Origin: Gelatoporia subvermispora B | Taxonomy: Eukaryota; Basidiomycota; Agaricomycetes; Polyporales; Gelatoporiaceae | Direction of reading: 5' to 3' | Assembly (NCBI GenBank): GCA_000320605.2 | Contig: KB445799.1 | Coordinates: 1,343,059-1,407,058 of the forward strand | DNA length: 64,000 nt | Shown here: piece after piece, positions 47,156 to 59,190 of the stretch | Layout: every line of letters begins with the position of its first letter | Position numbering within the stretch: the first letter of the stretch is position 1 | The notes under the pieces: generated by a model | What the model was told of the DNA's origin: nothing | Databases searched by the model: none | Seen by the model: only the letters and a program-made list of their open reading frames with translations | Made by a program: the position numbers and the translations under genes

Positions 47156-48524
47156 CGCGAACGCAGAAAGCGGGACTAGTTGCTAGTAGTGCAGGGGATT
47201 GCAGTTCTTATCCCATTATCGGATGAGATCTCTAGCAGGGGAAGTCGGGGGCGGTTCCCCACGACTTAATTAGAAGCTCGTATCCATCAGGATCAAGATC
47301 TGGGGCACAGGCACCAGAGATTGCACAGTCGCGCTCACGAATATACTGCGTCGAGCTAGCCATCCTTGGTATATCCGACGATGGGGATGGCTGTGATAAC
47401 CATCATCAGACACGGACACTTGGCAACTGGCAGGGAGATCACCTGTCAACGGGCTGCTGCCGCCGTCGGAGTGCTCACGGTGCCAATAAACGGAACAAGT
47501 CGTAGCCTAAAAAGGACAAGTACATGGCAGACATTATTGGCTACATGACCTCCTCATGTCTTTCGGAAGCTTGATGCGATATCCCCCTTTGTGTTGGGAC
47601 ACATTATCGATAGGACCGTACTGCCGACGTGGTGGAAAAGATCTCAACAGGTCATGGCGACTCCGTCTCCCGCGCGGTGATGGCCCGCATTGGGAAAGAT
47701 ACAGAACGGTAGGCAAAATGGGTACCAGTATGAGAATCGCATTGATCATGGATATTCGCATGCGCGAGTTTGAACACAGAGTTGAGATGATGGGCTCGAA
47801 AGATTCGACAACCCCTGCAAGCTTCAAGTTGAGGACGGTCGAGATGATCGAGGTCCGATTTCCGGGTAATAAGGCGCTTAGATAGCAGGAGAGATAAACA
47901 TGTTCGAAAACCTCTTGGTTTCCAGTTGGTGAAGAAACGATAGACCGCTTTGTGTCTTGCGAAGAAAGCTCTGGGTTTGGATCGGAGAGTTTCTGGTTGG
48001 TGGGGCAGCTCGCGAATGTGATCGCACCAACGGAGCGGACGGCAGGCAGGATCCGCCATTGTTTATTCAACTAATAGAAGAAATGCAGAGCGGTCTATCG
48101 TTTCTTTTTCAGCTGTCAACCATTCGACGTTCGCCCCCACGCTACCCCACGCGCCCGCCATCAAGATGGGTTTGCCGAGTTCCTGAGCAATGCTTGAGTT
48201 TGGCATATATGCCCTCCACATGGGTGTATTAATACGCCCCTTCTCGGAGAACAAAACATATAAGAGATCACTAGGATGATTGAAGCCCCAGGTGGAGCAT
48301 GCAAGTCGATGCAGTGCGACGTCTCTTATACCTCAAATGTGCTCGGGGACCCCGCTCGCTCAAAGTGGTGAGTACCTCGATACTTTAGAAACCACGGATA
48401 GTGCAATTCGTTCGACTATCATACACGCAAAAACCGATGCAAAGATGTTGTGCAGAATGACCCATTAGGCCGCGCTCGAGCCTTCCGACCAAACGGCACA
48501 ACGAGAAAAACAATGACATTCTCT
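47156..48524. other. 1.4-kb gap in the hydrolase array
   Basis: No intact gene. Minus-strand frames (47534-48070 and 48063-48254) show no family motif and are not joined by good splice sites. A short stretch near 47440-47460 resembles the SPLTG segment of the neighbouring hydrolases. That hints at a decayed copy, but the match is too short to claim. Confidence 0.35.
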
Positions 48525-49931
48525 TCAGGCCTCAACCTGGCTCAGCAGCCAACGCAGGCCGTACTTGGACTCTTCCACAAACTTCATCGATAACTTGATC
48601 TGTGGGAAGAAGTAATGGAAGTGGTGCGGCACTCCCGGATAACTGGTTGATTAGGTGACAGGATCAGGCAAGGAGAAAAGGCGCTGACAAAAAGGGACGC
48701 ACACCGTGATCCTAGTCTTGATTCCTGTCTCCTTCAAGACCTTCTCGTAGAGAATCGCTTCGTCACGCAGGGGGTCTCTGCCACAGACTTGCAGGTGTGT
48801 AGGAGGCAAACCCTTGTGAGAATGGTTCAACAGCGGGGAGAGATCAGGGTCCTTCGGATTGGGTGCCCCGAGGAATTCTGCATGGAATTAGAATCGGGCT
48901 CACTTGTTTCGCTGCTCCTGCTCATCATAGCTCACCATAACAAGCCCACAGGTCAGCCGTATTGAATGCAGGAGCGTCTTTGTTTTCCTCCGTTGAAGTG
49001 AGTTCTGATTTGTACCTGACCAGTCGGTTAGCGAGAACTCGTCATCGCCGAAGAAGACCACACACTGCTCAGGATAAGCGCCAGGGTGACAGATCACGGG
49101 AATCATCAAGAGGTTACCCGTGATCTTCTTGTCTGCAAAGAATGGATCATCTCGGGCACGGTGAGTTGCGACCACGGCAAGATTTCCTCCTGCGGATAAT
49201 CCGGCCACAATGAACCCCTTCGAGATCGAAGCCGACAGCAGCGCAGCATTCTCCGCCACCTAATACCCAAACTCAATCGCATTTTCGTATGCACGTGCAC
49301 TTCGCATACCCATTTTAGCCCTGCATAAGCATCGTTAAGGCCAGTGGGGTACTTGTACTCAGGTGCAAGCCTGTATCCCCCGGGATACCGCTCTTAGCAC
49401 TGGTATGCATCATACAAAACACATAGCGCACCTGTAGTCGACATTCACGATTGAAACCTGGAACTCAACACACCAGGTACGTAAAATATAGTCATCCATG
49501 TCGATGCTGCCCTGGAACCACCCTAGCGAATTTCGAAATGGTGAAGCGCCAATTTAAGACAAGCGGCCCAAGAAGCACACCTCCGCCATGGATCCAGTAC
49601 ACGAGCGGGAATGTTTTCCCCTCAGCATTCTCGGGGGTAGGCGTCAAGCAGCGAAGAGTAATTTCGCCTCCATCCACAGAAATCTTGCGATCCTCGACCT
49701 TATAATCGGATGCTGATGGCCCAATTAGTACATATTCAGAAGGGTTCAGATAGTTGAGTACACACCCGGCGGGAGGCGATACTCGTAGGTGCGCTGGATA
49801 AGAGGGATAACGACCTCAGCAAATCCGTTGCGGATAGTAGCTGCGTCGGCACCCGCAGGCGGAGGCGGGGGAAGCTGAGGCACGAGCGCAGTGAATTCGG
49901 GGTCGGGGATGGAGAAGTGACTGTTAGCCAT
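48525..49931 (-). CDS. Alpha/beta hydrolase fold-3 esterase, copy 5
   Basis: Starts MANSHFSIPDPEFTALVPQL and ends RWLLSQVEA. Motifs: [68 protein letters not shown], elbow AGLSAGGN, VCGRDPLRDEAILYEKVLKE and YPGVPHHFHYFFPQ. The catalytic Ser, Asp and His and the oxyanion-hole glycines are present. It differs from the other copies by CGRDP in place of CGLDP and by AGLS in the elbow, changes that could alter substrate choice. A TATAAATA box lies at 49985-49992 on the minus strand, 54 nt before the ATG. Introns sit at family positions. No signal peptide. Confidence 0.82.
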
Positions 49932-49984
49932 GGTGTTCTAGTTCTTAGCTGCAGAACTGCCGCTCTGTAAAACGTTCGAGGTCA

Positions 49985-49992
49985 TATTTATA
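49985..49992 (-). promoter_or_regulatory. TATA box of hydrolase copy 5
   Basis: TATAAATA on the minus strand, 54 nt upstream of the ATG that ends at 49931. This is a near-consensus core promoter element. Confidence 0.5.
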
Positions 49993-50382
49993 GGAGATTC
50001 TCAACTCAAACTCAAGCCTGCTTTCCTGCGCTGGCTCGGATATCCCCTGAGGCGTCTCTCCGCACCGCTGACCCGGGGGATGAAAAGCGCTTTGAGTAGT
50101 CCCGTGAGGTACGGACTTGTGATCGCGAACCGCTCATCTGAACCTAGTGCAGCAGATCGGTGGTACCATGACAGCAACCGTTGAATCCTTCGACACATAC
50201 GAGAGGCAGATAAGGTGAGGATATTGCGAAAAGAGCACACCGGCCGGGCTTCTAATACCGAATTGCTTCCACAGTCACCACACCTTCCCCGAGTGTGCTC
50301 CAACAACGTGAGGCCAATACAACGCGTGCTATCCTAACACAAAGGCACGGATCAGCTCTGCCCGTGCCACGCCGGATCGTTG
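49993..50382. other. Spacer between hydrolase copies 5 and 6
   Basis: About 0.4 kb containing the distal promoter of copy 5 and the 3' flank of copy 6. No gene seen. Confidence 0.4.
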
Positions 50383-51819
50383 TTCAGGCATCAGCTTGGT
50401 CTCCCTTTATGCCCAATAGCAACCACGCTAATCCCTTCCTGATGTCCCCGTCGTACTTCGTTGCCTGTGCGATAGGGAAGAACAAGTGAAACCCATGCGG
50501 TACGCCGGGGTATCTGTATCTGGTAGTAAGTTCTCCGCTGAGACGGCGACGCGTGGCATAATAATGTAAGGAAAAACGTACACATCTAATTTAGTTGGTA
50601 CACCAGCCTCTCGGAGCAGCTCCTCGTATAGGAGTCCGTCGTCGCGTAACGGGTCAAGTCCGCAGACTTGGAAGTATGCCGGAGGGAGGCCAGCATGCGA
50701 AGGATACAGCAGGGGAGAGCACTCGGGATTGAGCGGGTCGCTGCCCATATCATCTGAGAATGTGTTTGTGTTTATGCAGAACAAGGTTGACGATGCATAG
50801 TGCACGTACTGTAGCATCTGTATATCTCTTCTTTCCCCAATATCGGCGAGTTTTTCATTTCTTCTACGGACAGGAGTTTAGACTTGTACCTGTATCGTGT
50901 CATATGGGATAAGTGTTCGTCTGGTTATTGACACATGCTTTCACTTACTTCTCCGGATACGCATCTGGATGCACCACAGGAGGAATCCCAAGAATTTGCC
51001 CAGTGATAGGCCTGCTAGTGAAGAACAGATCGTCGCGTGCGCGATGCGTGATTACGGCGACAAGGTATGCACCCGCAGATACTCCGCCGACTATGAACCC
51101 CTTTGTAAGAGATGCCGACAATAAGGGTGCATTTTCGACGGCCTGTAAATAGCGTCATCAAGGTAATTCATGGCTAACCCTGTTGCAGCTCTTTACCCAT
51201 TTGAGTCCGATATACGCATCGTCCACCATTACAGGGAATTTGTACTCCGGCGCAAGCCTGTATCAGCACCTTGATTTAGGTTTGAATTACTCGATATATC
51301 GAGATATCGTACCTGTACTCGATGTTCACGATACAGATCTGGAATTCGACGCAAAGCGTGCGCAAGAAGAGATCATCGTCGTGGATGGTGCCAAGGCGCC
51401 CGCCTGGCACGATGATTAGTGGCAAGCTCATGACGAAGGAATACGATCAGACCTCCTCCGTGGATCCAATACAGCATCGGGAACGACTTCCCTTTGGACG
51501 CTCCCTTTGGTATGAGACATCTCACGGGCATTTCAGCACCTTCAACGGGGACGCGATGGTCTTCGACTCGGTATTCCGACTCTGCAAACGATGTTGGCCA
51601 TAAAATGTACGCCTTACAACGACCTGAGACGACATCGTGAAACCCACCTGCAGGAAGACGAGCACCGTAGATCTCACGGGTACGAATTGCCATGTGCTCA
51701 TTGAAGGATTTCCTATAGGCCTGAATATCACGACCCGGCGGCGGAGGTAGAGGTGCCTTCGCAAACAATGCTACGAACTCAGGGTCGGGTTGGGACAGTT
51801 GTTTGCGATCGTAAGCCAT
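50383..51819 (-). CDS. Alpha/beta hydrolase fold-3 esterase, copy 6
   Basis: Starts [20 protein letters not shown] and ends [13 protein letters not shown]. Motifs: [67 protein letters not shown], elbow [20 protein letters not shown], then [31 protein letters not shown] and [14 protein letters not shown]. The triad and oxyanion hole are complete. In the elbow, Tyr follows Ala where most copies have Asn, a possible substrate-pocket difference. A TATAAAAA box lies at 51891-51898 on the minus strand. With copies 4 and 5 it forms a same-strand array with 0.5-1.4 kb spacers, consistent with expansion by local duplication. Confidence 0.82.
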
Positions 51820-51890
51820 GATTGTGTAGAACGTGCCGCAGAAAAGACTGAGGCCGCCAGAGGGCTGCTCCATGTTCGGGAACTGGACGC

Positions 51891-51898
51891 TTTTTATA
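51891..51898 (-). promoter_or_regulatory. TATA box of hydrolase copy 6
   Basis: TATAAAAA on the minus strand, about 72 nt upstream of the ATG ending at 51819. Confidence 0.45.
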
Positions 51899-52577
51899 TT
51901 CCATCTGTGAGACTCCGCGCACGGGAAGACGTAACAGTCGTGCTCCCACGTTTGACTATGCATATCGTGCTTGGGGAATCACGCTGACGGGCTGCGCGTA
52001 ACAAGTAGTACGGATCTCAGCAATCAATATCAATGTCGAGCGATAGATACTCCAAAATGTCATTGAATTACACCTTTATCACATTACCCCCACATCCCGA
52101 AACGGTTTTTGCTTACATATATTCCTTTGATGCATCCGAAACCATAGAGGGAGAGGACATTTGGGTATGTGGTCACCACACGAACTGCAGCCTGCCGGAC
52201 GACCACGTCATATCGAGCGATACGGCACCAGTTAGCACATCAGCTGACACTGGGGAATTGAACCCAAATTACCTGTTTCCCGAGACTTTGGCATACCGTG
52301 AATTCTAGTACAGACCGACTCTGAGTCAAAGGAGACCGACGCATATACGGCCGCGGGCTGAGCCGCCTGGACCAGCATAGCCCCCAGCGGACAATCTGAC
52401 GCCCACGGGCCGCTTTCGAATTATGAAGGGTAAATGACACTCCAGGAATGTACCGTACAACATGACGATTTCGATGAGATTTGTCAGGAGAATATATGCG
52501 GTATCAAATGGTATCCTGCTCACCAGTGTGGCCAGAATGGCACACTCTACGAGACGATCACGTTCTGAAACCGCACT
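51899..52577. other. 0.7-kb gap, AT-richer, no supported gene
   Basis: A 91-codon plus-strand frame (52033-52308) starts MSSDRYSKMSLNYTFITLPP but has no family motif, and nothing suggests it is expressed. Confidence 0.35.
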
Positions 52578-52808
52578 TCATTCGTCTCTACTCAGAAGGC
52601 ACGTAATGCCCTTCTGCATATCCTCTTCGAACTTCTTTGCTTGCCTGAGGCTCGGTAATAGTGCGTGAAAACCGTGTGAGACATCCGGGTATCTGCATCC
52701 CGGATCTACATCAACACCTTGATGCATTGCAATACTTGTGCCTGTCAACCTGGCGCACATGTCCACTTTGGTCCTAGTTCCCGCCTCGCGGAGTACCTTG
52801 GCGTACAA
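52578..52808 (-). pseudogene. C-terminal fragment of a fold-3 hydrolase (copy 7)
   Basis: Only the tail of the family is present: LLYAKVLREAGTRTKVDM, an intron donor GTGCGCC, then YPDVSHGFHALLPSLRQAKK and a stop after LLSRDE. The catalytic His is kept, but VPH has become VSH. Everything upstream (HGGG, elbow Ser, CGLDP) is missing. It is a truncated duplicate at the edge of the array. Confidence 0.7.
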
Positions 52809-53489
52809 TAGCCGTGGCGCACGCGCTCACACCAGCTTAAACCAGTTTGCCTTCCGTAAGGTAACGTAGGGCCGTAGGCAAGCTGTCACCTGATGCGACG
52901 AAAGCCACCGAATAGACACGGAGTCTGGTGGTTGTCAGCGCATTGCCCAGCCAATAACACTCAAATGATGCCTACCTATTTGCCTGAGTTTACATGCCTT
53001 CAATATTCGTTAATATATGTAATGACGCGGTTGTTGTTGAGGGAGCAAGTTCAGGATTTTGAGAGCTAACATAGCTACACCAGCCAAGGACAGAACGTCG
53101 GACTGTCGCGGCGATGTACAACAGAAGCACTCCCGCCACAACCTGTGTATGACATATAAGCCTTGTTCTCAACACGTTCATTTGCCTGTGCCGCGACTTT
53201 TCGGTGTTGGAGTGTAAAATCGCTCTAGATAGGCCTGTCATACCTCTGTTACTGACCTATTCCAAGGCACTAATATCCAGAGACCTGGAACAAGGGTGCA
53301 CTTTGTGCGAAACTGACGCTTGCTTCAGCGGGTCGGGCAAGTCGCGTATGCCTAGAGCACGCGTCCAATTATCTGCTTGCGGCCGCACTACATTGGTTGT
53401 ATCTATACGTTACACAGTGTGCAAATGCATTCGGATTTTGACTACTGTGCGGCTCGAAGAAGTCGTTCTTGTCATAACAGCACAGCGAC
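52809..53489. other. Spacer between the hydrolase fragment and GH28 gene
   Basis: Low-complexity flanks and short frames only. A minus-strand frame with a hydrophobic run (VVAGVLLLYIAATV, near 53100) has no clear gene context. Confidence 0.35.
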
Positions 53490-55568
53490 CTATGATACAG
53501 TCGTATTGCAGCCTGCATGCGTAGCTATAAGCAGCTATGATGAGGAGTCATTGATGATAGGCGTACCTGGTAGCCCAAGCTCGCTCACAACATTCACGCA
53601 TGTATATACAGGAGATTCTCCGTTAGGTGGCTCTATATTAACATTTTCGAATAGCATTCCCGGACAAGGTGCTGCCGAACTGCACTCAAGATCAACAACT
53701 GAGAAGAGAGCCGACGAATCAACATCAAGGAATCGCAGCAAACTAAAAGCGAAGCGTACTCGTGTTCTGCTGTGCCGTGCCTGTCCAGCCGATAAAAGAG
53801 AGGTTGCTGAACTGCAAAGTAGACGGGAGATCACCACTGAAAGGTTGCGTTAGGCGAATGCACAGTAAGACTACTTCTCGAACTCACGACTGCGCGCCGT
53901 TTGTCTGGTATAGGTGTATCGGTTCGGTGACCTGATCCAGACTGAAGTTGCGACTAATAACGTTCGATACGAAGCCTGTGGATGTGCAGAATGGGGTTGT
54001 AAATGTCTCACATAATTCGAGACGTGTCCATACCGCTTCCACCGCCACCTCCTGCCGGCGGAGTTCCGTGAACAGAACCATCCCATGACTTGAAGTAGAC
54101 CTCATTACAATTGCCGATCAGCAGGACGTTTTCCTCCTTCCCGAAAGAACACATACGCCGGAGCCCATATTCGGCTGTACTTCAGGGTCAAGTCGTATCA
54201 TCTGCCAGCATGTTCACGACAAGAATCATCTATTGAGCCGTCGGACTCACTCTAACATCTTCCAGCTCAACGTGGTCAACAATGTCGCTCTGCAATATCT
54301 GAGAATGTGATGTCACCGAACATTCGTCGAATTACCTACCAACTGCTGGTACTGTCCCAATGAGCCAAACGCAATTCCGTTACCACCTCTGCATGTCACA
54401 TTGCGAGCGAGGACATTCGTCGAGTTCTGAGCCCAATCAATGATGCATTGTTAAAGTTGTAAGACTTGCATTACCCCTTTGATTGCAAGACAATCATCGC
54501 CGCATGTGATCTTCGGAAAGTCAGGCTCGCTGAGGCCGGTGCAACAGAGGAGACAATCACATACATCCCAGTTCAGCATAGTCACCCGGTTCGAGCGATA
54601 TGTATCAATTCCTACAGGCATATCAGATGAGTTGGTACGAATAGTATCCTTGAACTCACCATCCGTGTTGGGCACGATACTGTACCGTACCATGCTCAAT
54701 GCTCCCATTGCAAAAGAGGGAGAACATCACTGACTTTTGACCCGCATACGTAGGATCGGTGTTTGTTGCATTGCAGAGCATCCCATCATACAGGACATCA
54801 ATCGACTCGGCGACTGCATTGCACCAGAATGGTTGGGCCTCGATCCTGAAGTTTCGAATAGTACCGCGCGTCACGTTAAACAACGTCAGTGAAACCGGTC
54901 TTCCGTCTCCATCCTCACGGGGGATATCATTGTCGGAGTAGTACGACCACCACGTCTGACCATGACCGTCTATGCCTCCTGTGTTATGGGCATCGACGAC
55001 GAAGTCCCGGCCGGTTATAACGAACCAGGAAGCTTGGTCCTACACGATACATCGAGCAACAATGCATACCACGAAGCGAATCTAGAGCATACCTGGATGA
55101 AGATGACACGGTATGTGTTGTTTGCGTTCAGCCAGTATTGCACGTCTGGTATGAACTAGAGTGAGAAGTGTCAGGTTAATGACTCATTGACGCATGTAGC
55201 ACTGAGACACGCGCGCTGAGATACCCATGCAGATCCACGTGTGATTCGACGAGATCCCATGTCATTTTTCTAGCCGAAAGGTTGTCGAATCACATGTATT
55301 CCGAATAACCTGAGGCGTACCTGGTAATGTTATACTCTCCGGGAGCGAATATAACAGTTCCAAAGTGTCCGCATTTCGAGATGGCCTCCTCGACCTGTAC
55401 GCAGGTTTCTGTACTGAGATCATCCCAGAGTATCATCAATCCAACCTGATCTGTGTCATCACGACCATGCCCCAGAGGCTTCAGGGAACATGTCTGTGAT
55501 GTCGTCGCGGCAAGCAGACAAGTAGCATAACTCAGAACCAATATCAACGCTGGCAGCATGACTGGCAT
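53490..55568 (-). CDS. GH28 exo-polygalacturonase-like pectinase, secreted
   Basis: A minus-strand gene with about ten introns. It starts MPVMLPALILVLSYATCLLA, a signal peptide ending near AATTSQT. The beta-helix exons read CSLKPLGHGRDDTDQ and VEEAISKCGHFGTVIFAPGE, then FIPDVQYWLNANNTYRVIFI, WFVITGRDFVVDAHNTGGID and FRIEAQPFWCNAVAESIDVL. The catalytic region has VPNTDG (NTD motif), CGDDCLAIKG (DD motif), CRGGNGIAFGSLGQ (in place of GHG) and IRLDPEVQPNM (near the RIK position). After YFKSWDG come a Gly-rich loop, FVSNVISRNFSLDQVTEPIH and VDLECSSAAPC. The NTD and DD acids are kept. The GNG and RLD variants suggest an exo-acting or rhamnogalacturonan-type subfamily. One intron ends in AAG. It looks intact and probably acts outside the cell on plant pectin. 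Confidence 0.88.
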
Positions 55569-55976
55569 CGTAGTAGGGGGCCCAACTGAACACTTCTGTA
55601 CCGCGACGTTCTTATGCATACCGGACATCGTCATGAGTGCGACCAGTAGATCACGAGCATGTGGAGGAGATGTACTTCCACTCAAGTGCGCCGGGGTGTA
55701 CGGGCCGGCCTGACTGTATGGAGAAGAGTCATGACCTCAAAGCTGCAAGTCACGAATGCCCTCTCATTTCAAATGTGTATGGGCCGAGCCGCATCTATGG
55801 AGTGAGCAGAATGCGATGCGAATAAAATTAGACAAGATGAAAGAAGTACAATCACGGGGTGCTTTTTGACAGGTACAGTACATTCCCAGCGGTATGATCT
55901 GAATTTGAGACAGTCAAATCATTGTGTGATGCACGAGTTCAGAATCTCGTACAGAGTGCATGCATCTCTAAGGCGA
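55569..55976. other. Spacer between GH28 and Nup107 genes
   Basis: Upstream region of the GH28 gene and 3' flank of the nucleoporin gene. No gene seen. Confidence 0.4.
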
Positions 55977-58765
55977 TTACTGAGAGACGATCCTGAATGG
56001 ATCTGATCCTCCACCCTCAAGGCCTGCAAGGATCGCCTGCCGGACCGCTCCCAGGTAATCTCCCAACCTCCGGCTGTCTTGGTTGAGGAAGTCCTCGTAG
56101 AGCTTGTATCGCGAATCTGCCACGATGTTCGCCAGCTGCAGAGCATGCTTGAGGTTCCTGCCGCATCCAACCCGTTAGCGCATTCGTCCGGAAGAAGTGT
56201 CAACCTACGTACTCTGGCACTTTACTACGGGACGCTGCGAGTAATGCGTGGAGGCGAATGACAAGCTCAGGAATGTAGATCTGGCGAATGCGTATTAGCT
56301 CAAGCCGCCGCTGGTCACCCCCAGCCTCTTCCACGTCTGACACCAGCCATTCGGTTGTCAGCAACTTCACAATCTGCTCGCGCGCTTGCTCGAGCAAGGT
56401 CTGCACGACCATGTCAGTTGGCTGAAGTCGGGTATAACGGAGATCCACACGGACCTTGTACTCCTCGAGCCACTCCGCATGTGCCTCCTTGCCTATCTGT
56501 TGCTCTCCCGCAGAAGCACTCTCCACGACGCGCGCAAGGACCGCCCACACGCTGAAGAACTGGCGGTAGTGCATGTACTCCGTCGCACGCTCCTCGGGGT
56601 CACGTCGCGTGCCGAGAGCCGGCGGGAGCATCTCGAGCACAGTTTGGGCAACCTGCACTCGGCCGCGCGCTAAGCAAACGTTGGTTAGCACGTCAGCCGG
56701 GGGGCAAAAAGGGGACATACCTAGGAAGTATCGCAGGATGACGTTCGCCTGCTCCAGAGCAGTCCCGTATGTTGCTTCGGAGAAGGTAGTCCATTCGAGC
56801 GATCGCATGAGCAGCCACTCATCGTCAGTGGGTGGCGGCTGCATGCCGATGACGGATGGCAATTGACCCGAAGGTGGTGGCAACACCTATGGAGGTTCCG
56901 CGGGGTCAACAACTACTCACTAAGGGGCAGCAGATCACGAGAAACTGACCTGGAACGCACGCTCCATTGTGCGCTCAGCGGTGGCGATGGCGACACGCTC
57001 GACGTCCAGCCCATGTTCTCGCGCGCGGGCTAATGCAAGTCGCCTCTCTGTTGCATCCGCAGATAGCGCCAGAGAGGCGAGGAATGTTGCGTAGCGCTCG
57101 ACAGCGTTCTCGCCTAGGGCACCCGCGTACAGAGCAATGAGCTCACGTTGGCCTGCGCCCTACGGGCACGAGCAACTGGTGAGTACGATCGACTACTCAT
57201 TACAGTCGGGCGAATCACATGCTCACCTCCAGAACCTGCAGATACGCTTCCAGGATAGTGAGCATTGCTTCTGGTGGGACTTCCTCGCCGAGTAGACGCA
57301 GGTAAAGCCCGAGATGTGCAAAGAACCGTGTAAGTACGGGGTACTCAGGCGATCCGACATCGTAAGAGCCTGAACTGAGTCCTCCTGCAAAACCACTCAA
57401 CAGGGCTGGCAGGCGATTCAATATGATATGCAGTTGTGTGGAGTGGAAGGGATGTGATGCTGCAGGACTACAGCCGTGGATGAGCGATGACCACCTAGGG
57501 GAATAAACAACATACCCCTCTGCAACGCTCACTCCAGCAAGACTCTCCAGCGCACTAATCACCTCGCGCTCCCATTCCTCTTCTCCCTCTTCGGTGTCCA
57601 TTTGTGCATCTTCAGGGTCGGGCCCGATGTCCTCAGTACCCTCCCAGTCGTCCGCCCAATACCACCCATGCGCGCCGGCTTCACGAGCGCCGCGCTCTAA
57701 CCGTTCCTCGCAAGCCACGCAGACGCGCGCCCATAATTCGTCAGCCCATGTCCTACATGCGAGGCGCAGCGCAGAAGCGGTTTGTGGGGAAGGCGCGAGA
57801 ACCGCATTCAGTGCACGCTCGAGAGGGGGCAATGTGGTCTAGAAAGATCTCAGACCTAGGCTACTCCGAGCAAACGAAGCAGTAGACTCACATCAAGCGC
57901 AGCTTTTGTGCACACCGACTTCCACAATCTTCTCCGTACGTTCCCGCGCCACGAATCATCGTCATCATCGCTCGCATCGCTCTCGAGCGCGGCCACGGCG
58001 CCCCACTGCGCGACGGTGGCACCACGCAGCGCCGCTGCTCGCCATGGCTGGTGCGCGCGCCGACACAGCGCGACTGCTGCGTCGCTGCGTCCCGCGCGTA
58101 TGCAGCCAAACAGTGCGAGGAGTAGACGGTGCTCCGCCGTAGCGTCGTCCACCGCGAGCGCCTTGTCCTCGCGCGCGGGCGCGTCGGGGTCAAGCGACTG
58201 CACGAGGCCGCTGTCCCGCCCTGCAAGCCCGCCCTTGCTCACGCGCGTAAAGCGCCAATATCCGCCGGTGTCGGTGCCTGCGCCATGCGGGACGTCGCAC
58301 ACTTCGGATGCCCAGTCGCGCACGACGATGAGCTCTGCGAGGAAGGGCGAGGCGCGTTGCAGAGCGCTGGCCAGTTCTGCGGGTGGCGTGTAGGGATTTT
58401 GGGATATGAGGGCGCGGATGTTGAGTGTTTGGTTTGATTTCAGCAATCTTTGACTTTCATAGAGAACCTTGGCTGCTCAGGAATATGGAATGAGAGTAAT
58501 AATGCACGACTTACGGCAATAAGAGCTGTAGGAGACCCCAGGTGTCTGCTTCCAGACGCAGAGCTTCACGTTCTCGTTCCCGCTCTTCTCCTTCCTCGCC
58601 ATTCTCTTCTTCAGAAAGAATATCTTGACACAGATGTCGAAGACGCGGTGCAAGACCAGATGACGAATCAAGCAGAGTAGGAAGGTCGAACCGGTGTGGT
58701 TGGAAATGCGAAAGAAGTTCAGCATACGACGCGTAGAGAGTTGGTTCGGCCTCGGATGTCGACAT
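55977..58765 (-). CDS. nup107: Nuclear pore protein Nup107/Nup84
   Basis: A multi-exon minus-strand gene starting MSTSEAEPTLYASYAELLSH and ending GGSDPFRIVSQ. It is entirely alpha-helical, as expected for the Nup84/Nup107 alpha-solenoid (PF04121). Informative blocks are LRLEADTWGLLQLLLP, then ELIVVRDWASEVCD, WRFTRVSKGG and AALRGATVAQWGAV. Further on are YPVLTRFFAHLGLYLRLLGE, RELIALYAGALGENAVERYA and the C-terminal RIRQIYIPELVIRLHALLAA with LQLANIVADSRYKLYEDFLN. The closing stretch, with its typical IYIPE motif and VAD..YKLY..F, is diagnostic. The protein is part of the Y-shaped Nup107-160 scaffold complex of the nuclear pore. An acidic insert (EDIGPDPEDAQMDTEEGEEE) lies in the middle. It appears intact. 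Confidence 0.88.
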
Positions 58766-59190
58766 TATTGTTTGTCAAAACGACATCAAATGATCCCAAG
58801 AGAGTATGAACGTGACTTGTAGAGGGGCAAGAGAAGAAGGAGGAAGAGGAGACGCGAAGGCCGGAGCAGGGGGTGCAGCCACACCTCGCGGGCGCCTTTT
58901 GAGGCGCGCACGACGACTCATCTAATACTAATTTAGCCGCCAGAACCTTTCAAGTGCCGAGTGCAATCCTTTGCTTCGCATTGCTACGGCAGATAACACT
59001 AGAAGAGGGGCATGGTGTCAAGTAGAGCAGTGGCCAAGGCTGCTGTTAAACAATGAAATAACATTTATAAGACAGCGAATTCGCGAACAATAGCATACAC
59101 AATAGCACAACAGCAAAGCGATCTAATACAACGATGGGGATGATACAACAGGGAGGTGAGAATACAATCACACTGCCAAGCGGTACGCGA
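58766..59190. other. Upstream region of the Nup107 gene
   Basis: Purine-rich stretch (AGAAGAAGGAGGAAGAGGAG near 58830) and otherwise no coding signal. It separates the Nup107 start from the 3' end of the zinc-finger-like gene. Confidence 0.4.

Noticed and set aside
47534..48070. 178-codon minus-strand frame as a gene
   Set aside because: No motif, no upstream exon with good splice sites, and competing frames on the other strand.
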